A DNA stretch of 64,000 nucleotides from Ahaetulla prasina (GCF_028640845.1 NC_080539.1:366873233-366937232); one strand, 5' to 3'. Shown: positions 10,513 through 20,815, numbered from the stretch's first letter. A program made the numbers and translations. The notes: generated by a model from the sequence alone, not told the origin.

Positions 10513-10850
10513 CTCCTCGAGTTATGACCACAATTGAGCTTTAAGTAAAATATTTGTTAACTGAATTTGCCCCCTTTTAAGATTGTTCTTGCCACAGTTG
10601 TTAAGTGAATCACTGCATTTATTAAATTAGTAACACGGCTGTTAAGTGAATTTGGATTCCCCATTGACTTTGCTTGTCAGAAGGTCGCAAAAGGGGACAC
10701 CCAGGACACTGCAACCCTCATAAATATGAACCCCTTTGCCAAGCATCTGAAATTTGATCATGTGACCAGGGGGAATGCTGCAACAGTCACTAAGTGTGGA
10801 AAGCTCACTTTTACCGTATAACTCACTTTTTTCAGTGTCGTTGTAACTTT

Positions 10851-11800
10851 TTTTTTTTTTAAATACAAGCAAACATAAAAACATCTTCAATCCAGATACA
10901 GTGTGTCAGTGGGTTGATTACAAATCTTCTGTGCAATTTCAACATATACATATCATAAGATGTTGAGACTCTAGAAAGAGTGCAGAGAAGAGCAACAAAG
11001 ATGATTAGGGGACTGGAGGCTAAAACATATGAAGAACGGTTGCAGGAACTGGGTATGTCTAGTTTAATAAAAAGAAGGACTAGGGGAGACATGATAGCTG
11101 TGTTCCAATATCTCAGGGGCTGCCACAAAGAAGAGGGAGTCGGGCTGTTCTCCAAAGCACCTGAGAGTAGAACAAGAAGCAATGGGTGGAAACTGATCAA
11201 GGAGAGAAGCAACTTAGAACTAAGGAGAAATTTCCTGACAGTTAGAACAATTAATAAGTGGAACGACTTGCCTGCAGAAGTTGTGAATGCTCCAAACAGT
11301 GGAAATTTTTAAGAAAATGTCAGATAACCTTCTGTCTGAGATGGTGTAGGGTTTCCTGCCTGGGCAGGGGGTTGGACTAGAAGGCCTCCAAGGTCCCTTC
11401 CAACTCTGTTGTTATGTTATGTTATTAATTTGTCTAATCTTACATTTTGTCAATCTAATATGTATCCAAATGTTTTAATCAACTGATCCTTTAATTAACA
11501 ATAATATTTTATTCTCTCATTTCATGTAAATTATTCTAAATATTTTATCTTATTGCATCATTTATTCCATTATCTTAAATCAATGGTATCATTCAACAAC
11601 CTCTCTCAAATCTTTTTAAACGTATTTTTCCTTCTAGCCATTGATAAAATAAGTCCCATATCTTATAATATTGTTTATCTTCCTGTTCTCTAATTTCAAA
11701 TGTCAATTTACTCATTTCTGTGCATTCCATTATTTTCTTAATAATTTCATCTTGCAATGGTAATTTCTCACTTTTCCAATTCTTAGCAAACACAATCCTA
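10851..11800 (-). mobile_element. 5'-truncated L1 LINE, itself split by CR1
   Basis: A poly(T) at 10851-10860 marks the 3' end of a minus-sense L1. On the minus strand 11874-11593 encodes an ORF2 C-terminus (ALRIVFAKNWKSEKLPLQ, IRLKRFE). Target duplications AGTGTCGTTGTAACTTT (10834-10850) and AGTGCTGTTGTAACTTT (11801-11817) flank it, with two differences. Confidence 0.78.
10956..11425 (+). mobile_element. CR1 LINE 3' end inside an L1
   Basis: The 110-residue reading frame at 10980-11312 (MQRRATKMIRGLE, TRGDMIAVFQYLRG, LELRRNFLTVRTINKWNDLP) is the C-terminus of CR1 ORF2. It is followed by the CR1 3' UTR GGGGTTGGACTAGAAGGCCT and a degenerate TTATG tail. It is 5'-truncated. Confidence 0.88.
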
Positions 11801-11867
11801 AGTGCTGTTGTAACTTTGAACAGCCAACTAAATGAACTGTTGTAAGTCAAGGACTTTCTGTACTTGT

Positions 11868-12540
11868 AAATCATGATATTTCAAATCACGTTAATCCAAA
11901 TAAGCAGCGTAGTGTGATTTTGAATCTGTTCTAGTACTTCTTTTCTGTTCCAATTTCTCCCTCATCTGTTCTTTAGCCTAGAAAGAGTTTGCCTGTGGCA
12001 GGTTGGCTCTGTCACTGCTGTCCATCAAATAGTTTCTTTGATGGTGCAAAATAGAGAAAGGATCACCTGATGTCCTACTTTCCATCTTGATTCTACTGCA
12101 GTGATGTACGTAAAAGAGTTAGGGCTGAAATAGCCGTAGGCCACTCTCTCCACGTTAATTACCCCCAGGACTATTACCACTGGCTCAGGAAATTTCAATT
12201 TATTTTGAGGTCAGCTCTTGTTCATCTCTCTCTCAAGCTCACTGATTTGCCTGCATTTTATCTTTTTGCGGGTTAATTTAAAAAAAAATCTTTGCTGATG
12301 TTTTATAAATAACCCTCAAGCTCTATTTTGGCTCGCTGAGCTGAGCACGGTGTGCGCTTGCTCTGTGATCTGAACGTACAGATCGACTGGGTGTGTGCTG
12401 GGGGCAAACTAAATTGGAAATCACCCATAGTAATTTTCCAAGACAGCACTCAGTTGCAACCAAATCCCAGGGGAAATTATGCAGCCAAGTAGTCTCCCAG
12501 ATTGGGTGCACTAGCTTTAAATCGGAGCAAAACTATTCAC
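11868..12540 (-). other. CAMK4: CAMK4 intron, unique sequence
   Basis: No repeat family or coding exon is recognised. It contains ordinary AT-rich intronic sequence. Confidence 0.5.
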
Positions 12541-12833
12541 AGATAGGGCTCGACTTACGACCAGAGTTGGGATCAGAATTTCCTTTACTGAGCCGAGTGG
12601 TTATTCCATTTAACGTTTTGATAGGATACAAAATACAAAAATAAATAGGAAAAAATGTGAGGGGGAAAGGGGAGGGGAAGAGAAGTGAGGAAGGGTTGAG
12701 GAAAAAAAAAAAGAAGCTTTGACTTCCGACTCCACTGTTGCAGTAAAATAAAGAATTAACGTCAAACCACAACTTTTTGTTTTTTCGTGACAATATAAAC
12801 TAACCATTTCTATAAAGATCTATCAAACCAATT

Positions 12834-12956
12834 CAGGGGTCTGCAAACTTGGCTCTTTTAAGACTTGTGGACTTCAACTCCCAGAGTTCCTCAGCCAGAG
12901 GAACTCTGGGAGTTGAAGTCCACAAGTCTTAAAAGAGCCAAGTTTGCAGACCCCTG
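12834..12956. mobile_element. Perfectly palindromic hAT-like MITE (59-bp arms, 5-bp loop)
   Basis: Starts CAGGGGTCTGCAAACTTGGC and ends with its exact inverse. The two 59-bp arms match without a single difference around the loop AGCCA. The flanks AACCAATT and AACTAATC could be a degraded 8-bp target duplication. Because it lies in a CAMK4 intron, its transcript could fold into a 59-bp hairpin. Confidence 0.85.
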
Positions 12957-13261
12957 AACTAATCAGTAAAGCAGAATGGTTATTAAATGAATTGGGTCCA
13001 ATTGTTATGGCCTTTTCTGCCACAGGTGTTAAACACATTACTGCAGTCGTTAAGTGAATCATGGGCTTATTAAGCGAATCCAGCTTTTCCCATTGATTTT
13101 ACCTTTCAGAAGCTGGCTGGGAAGGTCACAAATGGCAACCACGCGACCCTGGGATGCTGCAACCATCGTAAATGCATGCTGGTTGTCAAGCTCCCAAATT
13201 CTGATCATGTGACCGTGGGGTTGCTGCGATGGTCATAAGTGTGAGGAAGAGTCTCTGCGGA

Positions 13262-13390
13262 TTTTGATCCGCTAGTTGTTGTGGACTTTAGGGGGCAGTG
13301 CTCATCTCCTTTTCAAGGCCATTGAGCCATCGTTGTCCGAAGACATTTCTGTGGTCATGTGTCCACCACAGAGTGCTGTTACTTTACTTT
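13262..13390 (-). mobile_element. Sauria-SINE-like fragment
   Basis: The block GGGGGCAGTGCTCATCTCCT, then TTTCTGTGGTCATGTG, matches the 3' half of the SINE at 7193-7571 in the same orientation. The ends are degraded. Confidence 0.6.
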
Positions 13391-13627
13391 TTTTCAGAGC
13401 CACTGTAACTTTGAACGGTCACCAAATGAGTGGTTGTAAAACAAGGACCACTTGTAATGGGGTCAGAGAAAATTCCAGGATCTGACAGAAGAGGGACTGG
13501 ATTTGGTGGGAAATTTATTCTTCATTTCTAGCTATTGAAGGGACATCTGGTTATCAGGGACTGATGGGAGAAAATATTCACCCTACAAACTGTGATCCTA
13601 TTCTCTCAATCAGCCCTGTGCAACTAC

Positions 13628-13633
<6 letters not shown>

Positions 13634-13717
<84 letters not shown>

Positions 13718-14125
13718 GATTTTTATACCGCCCTTCTCCCGAAGGACTCAGGGCGGTGTACAGCCAAAGTAAAAACAGACAATACAATATACAATTTAAA
13801 ATACAAATTAAAAAACTTATTTTATAATTGGCCTAAAAAACTTTAAAATATATAAAACTAAAAACCCATTAAAATTAATAATAGAAAATTTAAAAATCAA
13901 TAAAATTTAAGACAGCCCCGCGCGAATAAAAAGATGTGTCTTCAATTCGCGGCGGAAGGTCCGAAGGTCAGGTATTTGGCGTAAACCCGGGGGAAGTTCG
14001 TTCCAGAGTGTGGGAGCCCCCACAGAGAAGGACCTTCCCCTGGGGGCCGCCAGCCGGCATTGCTTGGCGGACGGCACCCTGAGAAGTCCCTCTCTGTGAG
14101 AGCGTACGGGTCAATGGGAGGCATG
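13634..14125 (-). mobile_element. L2-like LINE 3' end with (ATT)n tail
   Basis: An (ATT)n run at 13640-13716 is followed by TATACCGCCCTTCTCCCGAA and GACTCAGGGCGGTGTACAGC. The far part matches the minus-strand LINE protein blocks for SVRAPTLWN and RTFRR, with frame disruptions. Confidence 0.75.
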
Positions 14126-14257
14126 CGGTATTGTGCACATTATTCTAGGAATAGAATGTCAATAGACTTTAGATATTTTGAGTAGAAGACAGATGATTTT
14201 CACGATCCCTAACCATTGCAAACTGGGATTCACAGAAACTGTACCTCATGTAGAAGA

Positions 14258-14396
14258 GCATTTCTTAACCTCAGCAATTTTAAGATGTGTGGACTTCAAC
14301 TCCCAGAATTCCCCTGGTGGGAATTCCCTGCCAGGGGAATTCTGGGAGTTGAAGTCCACACATCTTGAAGTTTCTGAGGCTGAGAAAGACCGATGT
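14258..14396. mobile_element. hAT-like palindromic MITE
   Basis: Inverted arms around 14320: GTGTGGACTTCAACTCCCAG against CTGGGAGTTGAAGTCCACAC. The outer ends TTTCTTAACCTCAGCAAT and CTGAGGCTGAGAAAGACC are degraded. Confidence 0.7.
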
Positions 14397-14629
14397 AGAG
14401 GACTCTTAGCTGCCCTTTTCATCTTCCTTTTTCTCTGCATCTCTCCCATTCGTTCAGTGCCAATTCTTATTGGGGCTATCTTTGTTTTCTTTTGCCCCAA
14501 AGATTTTTTTGGCCAATCTTTATATTTTGTTATTTTCTCCAGTTTTTTACTCCTCTATTCTGCTATCCCCAGCTAGTGTAATATACAGCCCAGCTGGTGT
14601 AATATACACAGAGTAATATACATGTGGAT

Positions 14630-15095
14630 CCAGGACATAAACTGTTTCAACTCCTACCCTCAAAACGACGCTATAGAGCACTGCACACCAGAACAACTAG
14701 ACACAAGAATAGTTTTTTCCCGAAGGCCATCACTCTGCTAAACAAATAATTCCCTCAACACTGTCAAACTATTTACTGAATCTGCACTACTTAATCAATC
14801 TTCTCATAGTTCCCATCACCAATCTCTTTCCACTTATGACTGTATGACTGTAACTTGTTGCTGGCAATCCTTATGATTTATATTGATATACTGACCATCA
14901 ATTGTGTTGTAAATGTTGTACCTTGATGAACGTATCTTTTCTTTTATGTACACTGAGAGCATATGCACCAAGACAAATTCCTTGTGTGTCCAATCACACT
15001 TGGCCAATAAAAAATTCTATTCTATTCTATTCTATTCTATTCTATTCTATTCTATTCTATTCTATTCTATTCTATTCTATTCTATTCTATTCTAT
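14630..15095 (+). mobile_element. CR1-type LINE 3' end (Snake1-like) with (ATTCT)n
   Basis: Contains the end of a LINE ORF (CTAAACAAATAATTCCCTCA) and a 3' UTR with CCTTGTGTGTCCAATCACAC and TTGGCCAATAAAAAATTCTA. It is followed by about 17 ATTCT units. It is the longest plus-sense copy of this family here. Confidence 0.75.
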
Positions 15096-15104
15096 GTTGC
15101 ACAG

Positions 15105-15306
15105 AATATGACGTACATATGGAAAAGTATGACTAGTTGTTTTTTCCCCCATTTGTATAAAGATTATTCTTTATATTATTCATGTTGTCTTGTATTCTTG
15201 TATGGACTGCACCAGTAAAGGCTAAACCAATTTCATTGTATACATGATGTACAATGACAATAAAGGCTTTGAACTTTGAGCTTTGAACTTTAGTGCAATG
15301 TCCACT

Positions 15307-15400
<94 letters not shown>
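15105..15400 (+). repeat. LINE-like 3' tail followed by an (ATT)n microsatellite
   Basis: The segment 15220-15295 reads CCAATTTCATTGTATACATG, then ACAATGACAATAAAGGC and a doubled TTTGAACTTTGAGC, resembling the 3' end of another CR1/L2-group LINE. A (TTA)n run of about 90 bp fills 15308-15399. Confidence 0.55.
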
Positions 15401-15401
<1 letters not shown>

Positions 15402-15515
15402 GTAGGGAAGCTGCTGATGCCCATCAGTTGCTGATTTCAGAGCTTTCTGACAGGGAACTTGCAAAGATAATATTAATTGAATATTGAAAAAAATGAAGCC
15501 ACAACTTCAAAAAAC

Positions 15516-15551
<36 letters not shown>

Positions 15552-15767
15552 CCCACCATCAGAGAGCCACTCTTGCACAGATCCATGAAAAGCAAAGACC
15601 TCGATTGCGTGCCTGCCTACGAAATTCCACTTAACAGAAAAGGTGCCTTTGAAAGATGGCAAAATTTATATTTCCGTTTCCTTGGCAACCAAACTTCTAC
15701 CCTCCAAAGCAGATGCAAGGACATGGAATCCAGAAAAAGGAAGGAAGGAAACATTCAAATGGCTTAC

Positions 15768-15840
15768 GGAGACAGCTTCCAGGATCTGTTTCACCACGTG
15801 GGCTGCATCCCTTTCGCTGTAAAATCCCCTCTCCACAATC
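15768..15840 (-). CDS. CAMK4: CAMK4 internal coding exon: alpha-D/alpha-E region
   Basis: The exon is 73 nt on the minus strand, after a CTCTGCAG acceptor and before a GTAAGC donor starting at 15767. It completes the Arg codon split across the junction and reads RIVERGFYSERDAAHVV then KQILEAVS. This matches the CaMKIV stretch between hinge and catalytic loop (mammalian IVEKGYYSERDAADAVKQILEAV). It ends on a codon boundary, in phase with YLHSNG of the next exon. The intron to that exon is 10,524 bp and consists largely of repeats. A (CA)n run lies at 15523-15547 and an X-box-like GTTTCCTTGGCAAC at 15676-15689, about 80 bp into this intron. Confidence 0.95.
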
Positions 15841-16063
15841 CTGCAGAGAAGAAACAGCATGCAGATTTTTTATATATATATTTAATCAGGTACAGCCAGC
15901 CTGATTGCCAGTTTGTAAATCTGCTTTGGGGGTGGGGGGGAGGAATACTTAAAAATAAATAAGCTTGTGGGTGTACTAGTTTCTTTTCTGCTGCTTTAAT
16001 GTGTGATACAAGGAGGAGGAGGAGGCTGGGAAGCTTTGCAAGCAAGAGAGGGCAGGAATGGCA

Positions 16064-16139
16064 GGTTGCTAGGCAACCAGCACATTCCTCTTCCTGGTGG
16101 ATGCAAAAGGGAGAACGCTGCAGGGGTTGCTAGGCAACC
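16064..16139. promoter_or_regulatory. Two identical RFX X-box palindromes
   Basis: GGTTGCTAGGCAACC occurs at 16064-16078 and again at 16125-16139. Each is a perfect palindrome fitting the RFX X-box form RYYNYY-N-RRNRAC. The sites are 61 bp apart and share some following sequence (CAC.CATT..CTC), so they may be a decayed tandem duplication. They sit about 225-300 bp upstream (transcript sense) of the CAMK4 exon at 15768-15840, within an intron. Function is inferred from the motif only. Confidence 0.5.
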
Positions 16140-16376
16140 ATTCACACATTGCCTCCTCCTTGGTTCTCTGTCCCAGGACTGCAGAGTTTAATAAAGCAAT
16201 CTGTTCAATTCAAGTATCTTTTTTTAAAAAAAAAAAATGCCAGTAAACATCATTTTGAAAGAAGGGATCCTCTTTACTTCTTATATTTCCTGTATGAAGG
16301 AGAAGCTCCATAGGCCTTGGGAGACAGAAGGGAAGATCTGGGGGGGCGGTGGAATCCAGTTTTGGTCATCATGATG

Positions 16377-16815
16377 TAAAAAAGATGTTGAGACTCTAGA
16401 AAGAGTGCAGAGAAGAGCAACAAAGGAGACTAGAAGCTAAAACTTATAAAGAACGGTTGGTGGAATTGGGTATGTCTAGTTCAATGAAAAGAAGGACTAG
16501 GGGAGACATGATAGCAGTGTTTTGATATCTCAGGGGCTGCCACAAAGAAGAGGGAGTCAAGCTATTCTCCAAAGCACCTGAAGGCAGGACAAGAAGCAAT
16601 GGGTGGAAACTAATCAAGGAGAGAAGCAATCTAGAACTAAGGAGAAATTTACTGAGTTAGAACAATTAACCAGTGGAACAACTTGCCTCCAGAAGTTGTG
16701 AATTCTCCAACACTGAAAGTTTTTAAGAAGAGATTGGACAACCATTTGTCTAAAATTGTACAGGGTTTCATGCCTGAGCAAGGGGTTAGATTAGAAGACC
16801 TCCAAGGTCCCTTCC
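16377..16815 (+). mobile_element. CR1 LINE 3' end
   Basis: Begins AAAAGATGTTGAGACTCTAG and carries the ORF2 C-terminal blocks in several broken frames (GGTTGGTGGAATTGGGTATG, GGGGCTGCCACAAAGAAGAG). The 3' end is GGGGTTAGATTAGAAGACCT, then CCTTCCAGCTCTATT. Confidence 0.85.
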
Positions 16816-17084
16816 AGCTCTATTCAGATTCTGATTCTGATCAGTTGTATGTCACTTTCTGAGGTTGTAAAAAAAAGGCCTTGGTAGACGGAAGGAAGGA
16901 AAACTTTGAGAAACAGAAGGAAAGATATTAGGGGCAGAAGGAAAAGCCCTTGGGAAACAGAAGGAAAGATATTAGGGTAAGAAGGAAAAGGCCTTGGAAG
17001 ACACAATGAAAATTTTGTGAGTCAGAAGGGGAAGTCTTGGGGGCAAAAGGATTGGGGGACAGAAGAAAGACCTGCAGTCTAGAC

Positions 17085-17207
17085 CAGGGGTCTCCAACCT
17101 TGGCAACTTTAAGACTTGCGGACTTCAACTCCCAGAGGAACTCTGGGAGTTGAAGTCCACAAGTTGAAGTCCGCAAGTCTTAAAGTTGCTAAGGTTGGAG
17201 ACCCCTG
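17085..17207. mobile_element. hAT-like palindromic MITE with 8-bp target duplication
   Basis: Ends CAGGGGTCTCCAACCTTGGC and the inverse. GTCTAGAC (17077-17084) and GCCTAGAC (17208-17215) flank it. The arms contain a local duplication of the GGACTTCAACTCCC/GTTGAAGTCC blocks. Confidence 0.82.
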
Positions 17208-17215
17208 GCCTAGAC

Positions 17216-18240
17216 AATCAACATAAGCAAAGTTATCTCAGTCCATAGATAGAGGGAGTGCTTGCAAAGCTTCTCAGAAGGGACCCTCCGTAGTTTTTTT
17301 TTTTTTTTGGAAAGTGAAAGGAAAGGAAGGGAGAAATACTTTTAGACTTGCAATAAAGGTAGAATTGATATTCATTGTTGCACTTCTTGTCTGGATCACC
17401 TCAAAGGGCTAACAGTGTCAAATATTTAAAAAGGGGATGGGGGCTTTGGTTGTGTCTTAATTTTTTTATGCAATCTTCTTCCCCCCTTTAAATATTCACA
17501 GAAAAACGGGTGGGGAAACTTATTTGGAAGAGAGGGGAAACATTTGCTTTGCAGGATATTTTTTTTCAAATTCCCAGTCTATTCGAGAGCCCTGATTTCC
17601 TGGTGGTCTCCTATCCATAATTAACCAGGCTTGATCCCGATTAGCTTTTCAAAATCAGGCATGATATATGTATTTTTTTACATATATCCTAGCAATTGTT
17701 ATCGGTAGTTACTCTTAATCTCTACTAATGACTAGATATTCATGGAAATTTATCTGGCTTCTTGTAGAATTACTCTGTGACTTGGCTTTTTTCCCCTCCA
17801 CGTCATTGACTAATTCTATTCTTTTTGCTGCCATCCAGTTCATATTTTCATTTCGTGCCTGGCTTGCAATAGCCATTCTCAAACATCATGATTAATTCCC
17901 CGCCCCAGTGGATCACGGCCACCCATCGTATTTATTTTCCAAGAAGGACTCTAGGTTGTAGGTGAAGCTACAAGCTATTTGAAAACACGGACAAGGCTGG
18001 AATCTCTCATTTGTCTTTGCAACTGGTCATTTTTCCCTTTAGCTCTGTAGGTAAAAAAAACTTTTTTTAAAATCTTAAAACAAAAATTAAAGTGAGGTCA
18101 ATCAAGGAAGCTTGGCTGGTACAGGCACATTTATGCCCACCAATTCTATAAAAAAAATTTTTTTACTATCTCCATTTTCAGCAACAGCTGAAGCTAGAAA
18201 GGAACAGGGTAGAAGGCATTTCATATATTTTACAAGAAGA
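17216..18240 (-). other. CAMK4: CAMK4 intron, mostly unique, with one 5S-rRNA-like fragment
   Basis: No LINE or DNA transposon is recognised apart from the 5S-like fragment listed separately. There are T-rich runs at 17297-17308 and 18140-18165. Confidence 0.45.
17590..17655 (-). repeat. Degenerate 5S-rRNA-derived fragment (SINE-like)
   Basis: GGTCTCCTATCCATAATTAA, then CCAGGCTTGATCCCGATTAG and CTTTTCAAAATCAGGC follow the inverse complement of vertebrate 5S rRNA (GGTCTCCCATCCAAGTACTA, CCAGGCCCGACCCTGCTTAG). It is preceded by TTCCCAGTCTATTCGAGAGC. A second copy with the same preceding block lies at 61290-61355. Confidence 0.45.
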
Positions 18241-18242
18241 GT

Positions 18243-18712
18243 AAAATGAGTTCCACAAAATACCTTATCCCACCAGACTTGAAATCCCAGGTTTAGAAAA
18301 CTTACCTTGCCTTCCTAGGTTTAGAAAATCCTAAATCCTAGGTTTAGAAAACCTGCCTTCGACAACACCTAAGTTTAACTCATAGAATCATCTACTGTAA
18401 TGTCCTTCCTGTTAAAGACTACTTCAGCTTCAATTGCAATAATATAAGAGCAACCAATAGATTTAAACTTAATGTTAACCGCTTCAATCTAGATTGCAGA
18501 AAATATGACTTCTGTAACAGAGTTATCAGTGCTTGGAACACATTACCTGACTCTGTGGTCTCTTCTCATAATCCCAAAAGCTTTAGCCAAAAACTATCTA
18601 TCTACCTACTATTGACCTCACCCCATTCCTAAGAGGACTATAATTGTGCATAAGAGCACAAACGTGCCTACCGTTCTTGTACTATTGTTTTTTTTTCATA
18701 TATATATATTTT

Positions 18713-18785
<73 letters not shown>

Positions 18786-18918
18786 GGTCTTTGGTTATCT
18801 GGGTTTTCTCCCGCGTAAAATTGGAAGTGTCTTGCCAAGACACTTCCAATTTTACGTGGGAGAAAACCCGAATAACCAAAGACCTACATACAAACACCCG
18901 CGAAAACCTCAGAAAACA

Positions 18919-18951
<33 letters not shown>

Positions 18952-19065
18952 GCTTATACTTCCTTATATTTCCTCATATATATGTTTATATACTATATAA
19001 TCATTTTGTATGATGCTTGTGTATATTGTTGTGACAAAAATAAATAAATAAAAATAAAAATAAAA
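18243..19065 (+). mobile_element. Jockey/CR1-L2-group LINE 3' end, split by an AT-rich palindromic insertion
   Basis: Shares CACAAAATACCTTATCCCAC, GACTACTTCAGCTTCAATTG and GCACAAACGTGCCTACCGTT with the longer copy at 36055-38633. Its 3' UTR resumes after the insertion with TATATGTTTATATACTATAT and ends in AAATAAATAAATAA. Confidence 0.75.
18715..18951. repeat. (AT)n - 52-bp-arm palindrome - (AT)n
   Basis: (AT)n at 18717-18782 and 18926-18951 flank an inverted repeat with arms 18783-18834 and 18836-18887, a 1-bp centre and three differences. The arm reads GTAGGTCTTTGGTTATCTGG, then TTTTCTCCCGCGTAAAATTG and GAAGTGTCTTG. I recall this block from squamate Penelope-like element ends, where two copies meet head to head; this family call is inferred. 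Confidence 0.6.
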
Positions 19066-19240
19066 AGGCAAGCTAAGGAAATTAGAGCTTAGAGACTGGT
19101 TGTGAATTAAACCAAGCATCTTTCCTGCGTCCCAAACACATCTTTTTCCCCATGGTAACAAATTACCCTCTTTTCCTTTGTTCAATTAGTCATCCTTAAT
19201 TAAGAATCTGCCAATTAAGCCAAGGTTTCTCCTGTGTTAC

Positions 19241-19323
19241 CTGTCAAACAGCTCACCACCTGTCACCAATTCAAGGATGAGTGTGATCTCTGTGGGGGTT
19301 TCGAAGATGTCTTTGAGTTTGAT
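19241..19323 (-). CDS. CAMK4: CAMK4 internal coding exon: hinge region
   Basis: The exon is 83 nt on the minus strand with a GCTTTTAG acceptor and a GTAACA donor starting at 19240. It reads IKLKDIFETPTEITLILELV then TGGELFD plus two bases of Arg. FETPTEI followed by LELVTGGELFDR is the CaMKIV N-lobe beta-4/beta-5 and hinge segment that lines the ATP pocket (mammalian IKLKEIFETPTEISLVLELVTGGELFDR). The ends fit both neighbouring exons. The following intron is 3,400 bp. Confidence 0.96.
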
Positions 19324-19539
19324 CTAAAAGCAAGTGGGAAGAAATAGAGCAGGATGAATAACTTTGATCTAAAAGCTTTGCAGAAACGAGGAAAAAGCAA
19401 TGGAACTTCCGAATATTTACACATTTGCGTGCCCAGACTCTGCTGAAAACCGTCCATTCGAAGACATTGTGCAGAAAGAAACTTCAATCTGCTTGGTTTT
19501 TATGACTTTATATGCATCAACGTTAGAGGCTGGCAAATC

Positions 19540-20130
19540 TTTTATTTTTAATTTATTTTAATTTATTTATTTATTTATTATTTAAATTTCTAGACCGCCC
19601 TTCTCCCGAAGGACTCAGGGCGATTTACAGCCATATAAAAAAACAATATACAAACATTAAAATAATTTAAAACGAAATATTTAAATTTAGGCTACTCCTT
19701 AAAACCCGTTTAAAATTCCCAATTAAAACTATCAAGCCAGTCCTGTGCGATGAAAAACCATGTTTTCAGCTCACGTCGGAAAGTCCGGAGATTGGGGAGT
19801 TGGCGAATACCAGGTGGTAATTCGTTCCAGAGGGTTGGAGCCCTCACAGAGAAGGCCCTCCCCCTGGGGGTCGCCAGCCGACATTGTCTAGCCGACGGTA
19901 CCCCAAGGAGGCCCACCCTGTGGGAGTGCACTGGTCACTGGGAGGCCGTCGGTCGCAGTAGGCGGTCCCGTAAATAACCAGGTCCCATGCCATGAAGCGC
20001 TTTAAAGGTGGTACCAATACCTTGAATTGCACCCGGAAGATCACTGGAAGCCAGTGCAGCCTACGCAGGAGTGGTGTTATATGGGAGCCTCGACTTGCTC
20101 CCTCTATCACCCGCGTTTTAATGGAGGGTT
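19540..20130 (-). mobile_element. L2-like LINE 3' end
   Basis: (TTTA)n, then AGACCGCCCTTCTCCCGAAG. On the minus strand it encodes GRAFSVRAPTLWNELPPGI and LRTFRRELKT; further upstream LLRRLHWLPVIFRVQFKVLV, the LHWLPV block typical of L2-group LINE C-termini. Frames are broken. Confidence 0.78.
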
Positions 20131-20211
20131 ATCAATTTCACAAGTTTATTGTGCCCTTGGGGTTGAACTTAAAAATATTTTCAAAATGGTACTAAAACCT
20201 CTTATCCATAT

Positions 20212-20598
20212 TACAGATCAGCCTCAACTTAATAGTCACATTTCCTATTATTAAGCAAGTTGGCTGTTAAGTGAGTCGCACCTGCTTTTATAACCTTTTG
20301 GCCATGGGTGTTAAGCGAATCACTGCAGTTGTTAAGTGAAACATGCAATTGTTAAGCAAATGCAGATTTCCCCATTGGCTTTGCTGGCTGGAAGCCTGCT
20401 GGGAAGATTGTAAATAGTGATTTTTTGATTTCAGGAATAAATGCATGCCAGTTGCCAAGCACCTGAATTTTGATCATCTGACTGTGAAGATGCTGCAACA
20501 GTCATAAGTACGAGGACTGGTCGTAAGCCACTTTTTTCAGTGCCATGGAACTTCAAATAGTCACTATAAATGGTTGTTAGTAAAGGGCTATATGTAGT
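20212..20598 (+). mobile_element. Tigger/pogo-like MITE copy (degraded)
   Basis: AGATCAGCCTCAACTTAATA at the left, GTTAAGTGAAACATGCAATT in the body, and 'tagtaaagggctatatgtag' at the right. Confidence 0.6.
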
Positions 20599-20619
20599 AC
20601 ACTTTCTCTAAAATATAAG

Positions 20620-20815
20620 ATAGATAATATGTATTTTATGATTATAATCATGATTTATCACTTGTTGCTTGTATGTACACTGAGAGCTTATGCACCAGAG
20701 ATAAATTCCTTATATGTCCAATCACACTTGGCCAATAAAGAATTCTATTCTATTCTATTGTTCTATTCTGTTTTGTTCTGTTCTTTTTTGTTCTGTTCTG
20801 TTCCGTTCTGTTAGC
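20620..20815 (+). mobile_element. CR1-type LINE 3' end (Snake1-like)
   Basis: Contains TGTACACTGAGAGCTTATGC, TATGTCCAATCACACTTGGC and a tail of ATTCT units degenerating to TTCTG. Confidence 0.72.

Larger units (their letters stand above)
10509..11867. mobile_element. Tigger/pogo-like MITE split by an L1 fragment
   Basis: Left end TACTCCTCGAGTTATGACCA, right end AGTCAAGGACTTTCTGTA. The body is interrupted at the GTTGTAACTTT position by the L1 at 10851-11800. Confidence 0.8.
12545..13455. mobile_element. Tigger/pogo-like MITE with internal insertions
   Basis: Left end GGGCTCGACTTACGACCAGA, and MITE body resuming after 12957 (AATTGGGTCCAATTGTTATG, GTCGTTAAGTGAATCATGGG) to a degraded right end near 13455. 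It is interrupted by 12613-12833, an unclassified A/G-rich segment that may be an L1 3' tail, and by the palindrome at 12834. Confidence 0.6.

Noticed and set aside
13638..13720. Poly-Leu/poly-Ile and poly-Asn protein repeats (also 15308-15400)
   Set aside because: They are translations of (ATT)n microsatellites.
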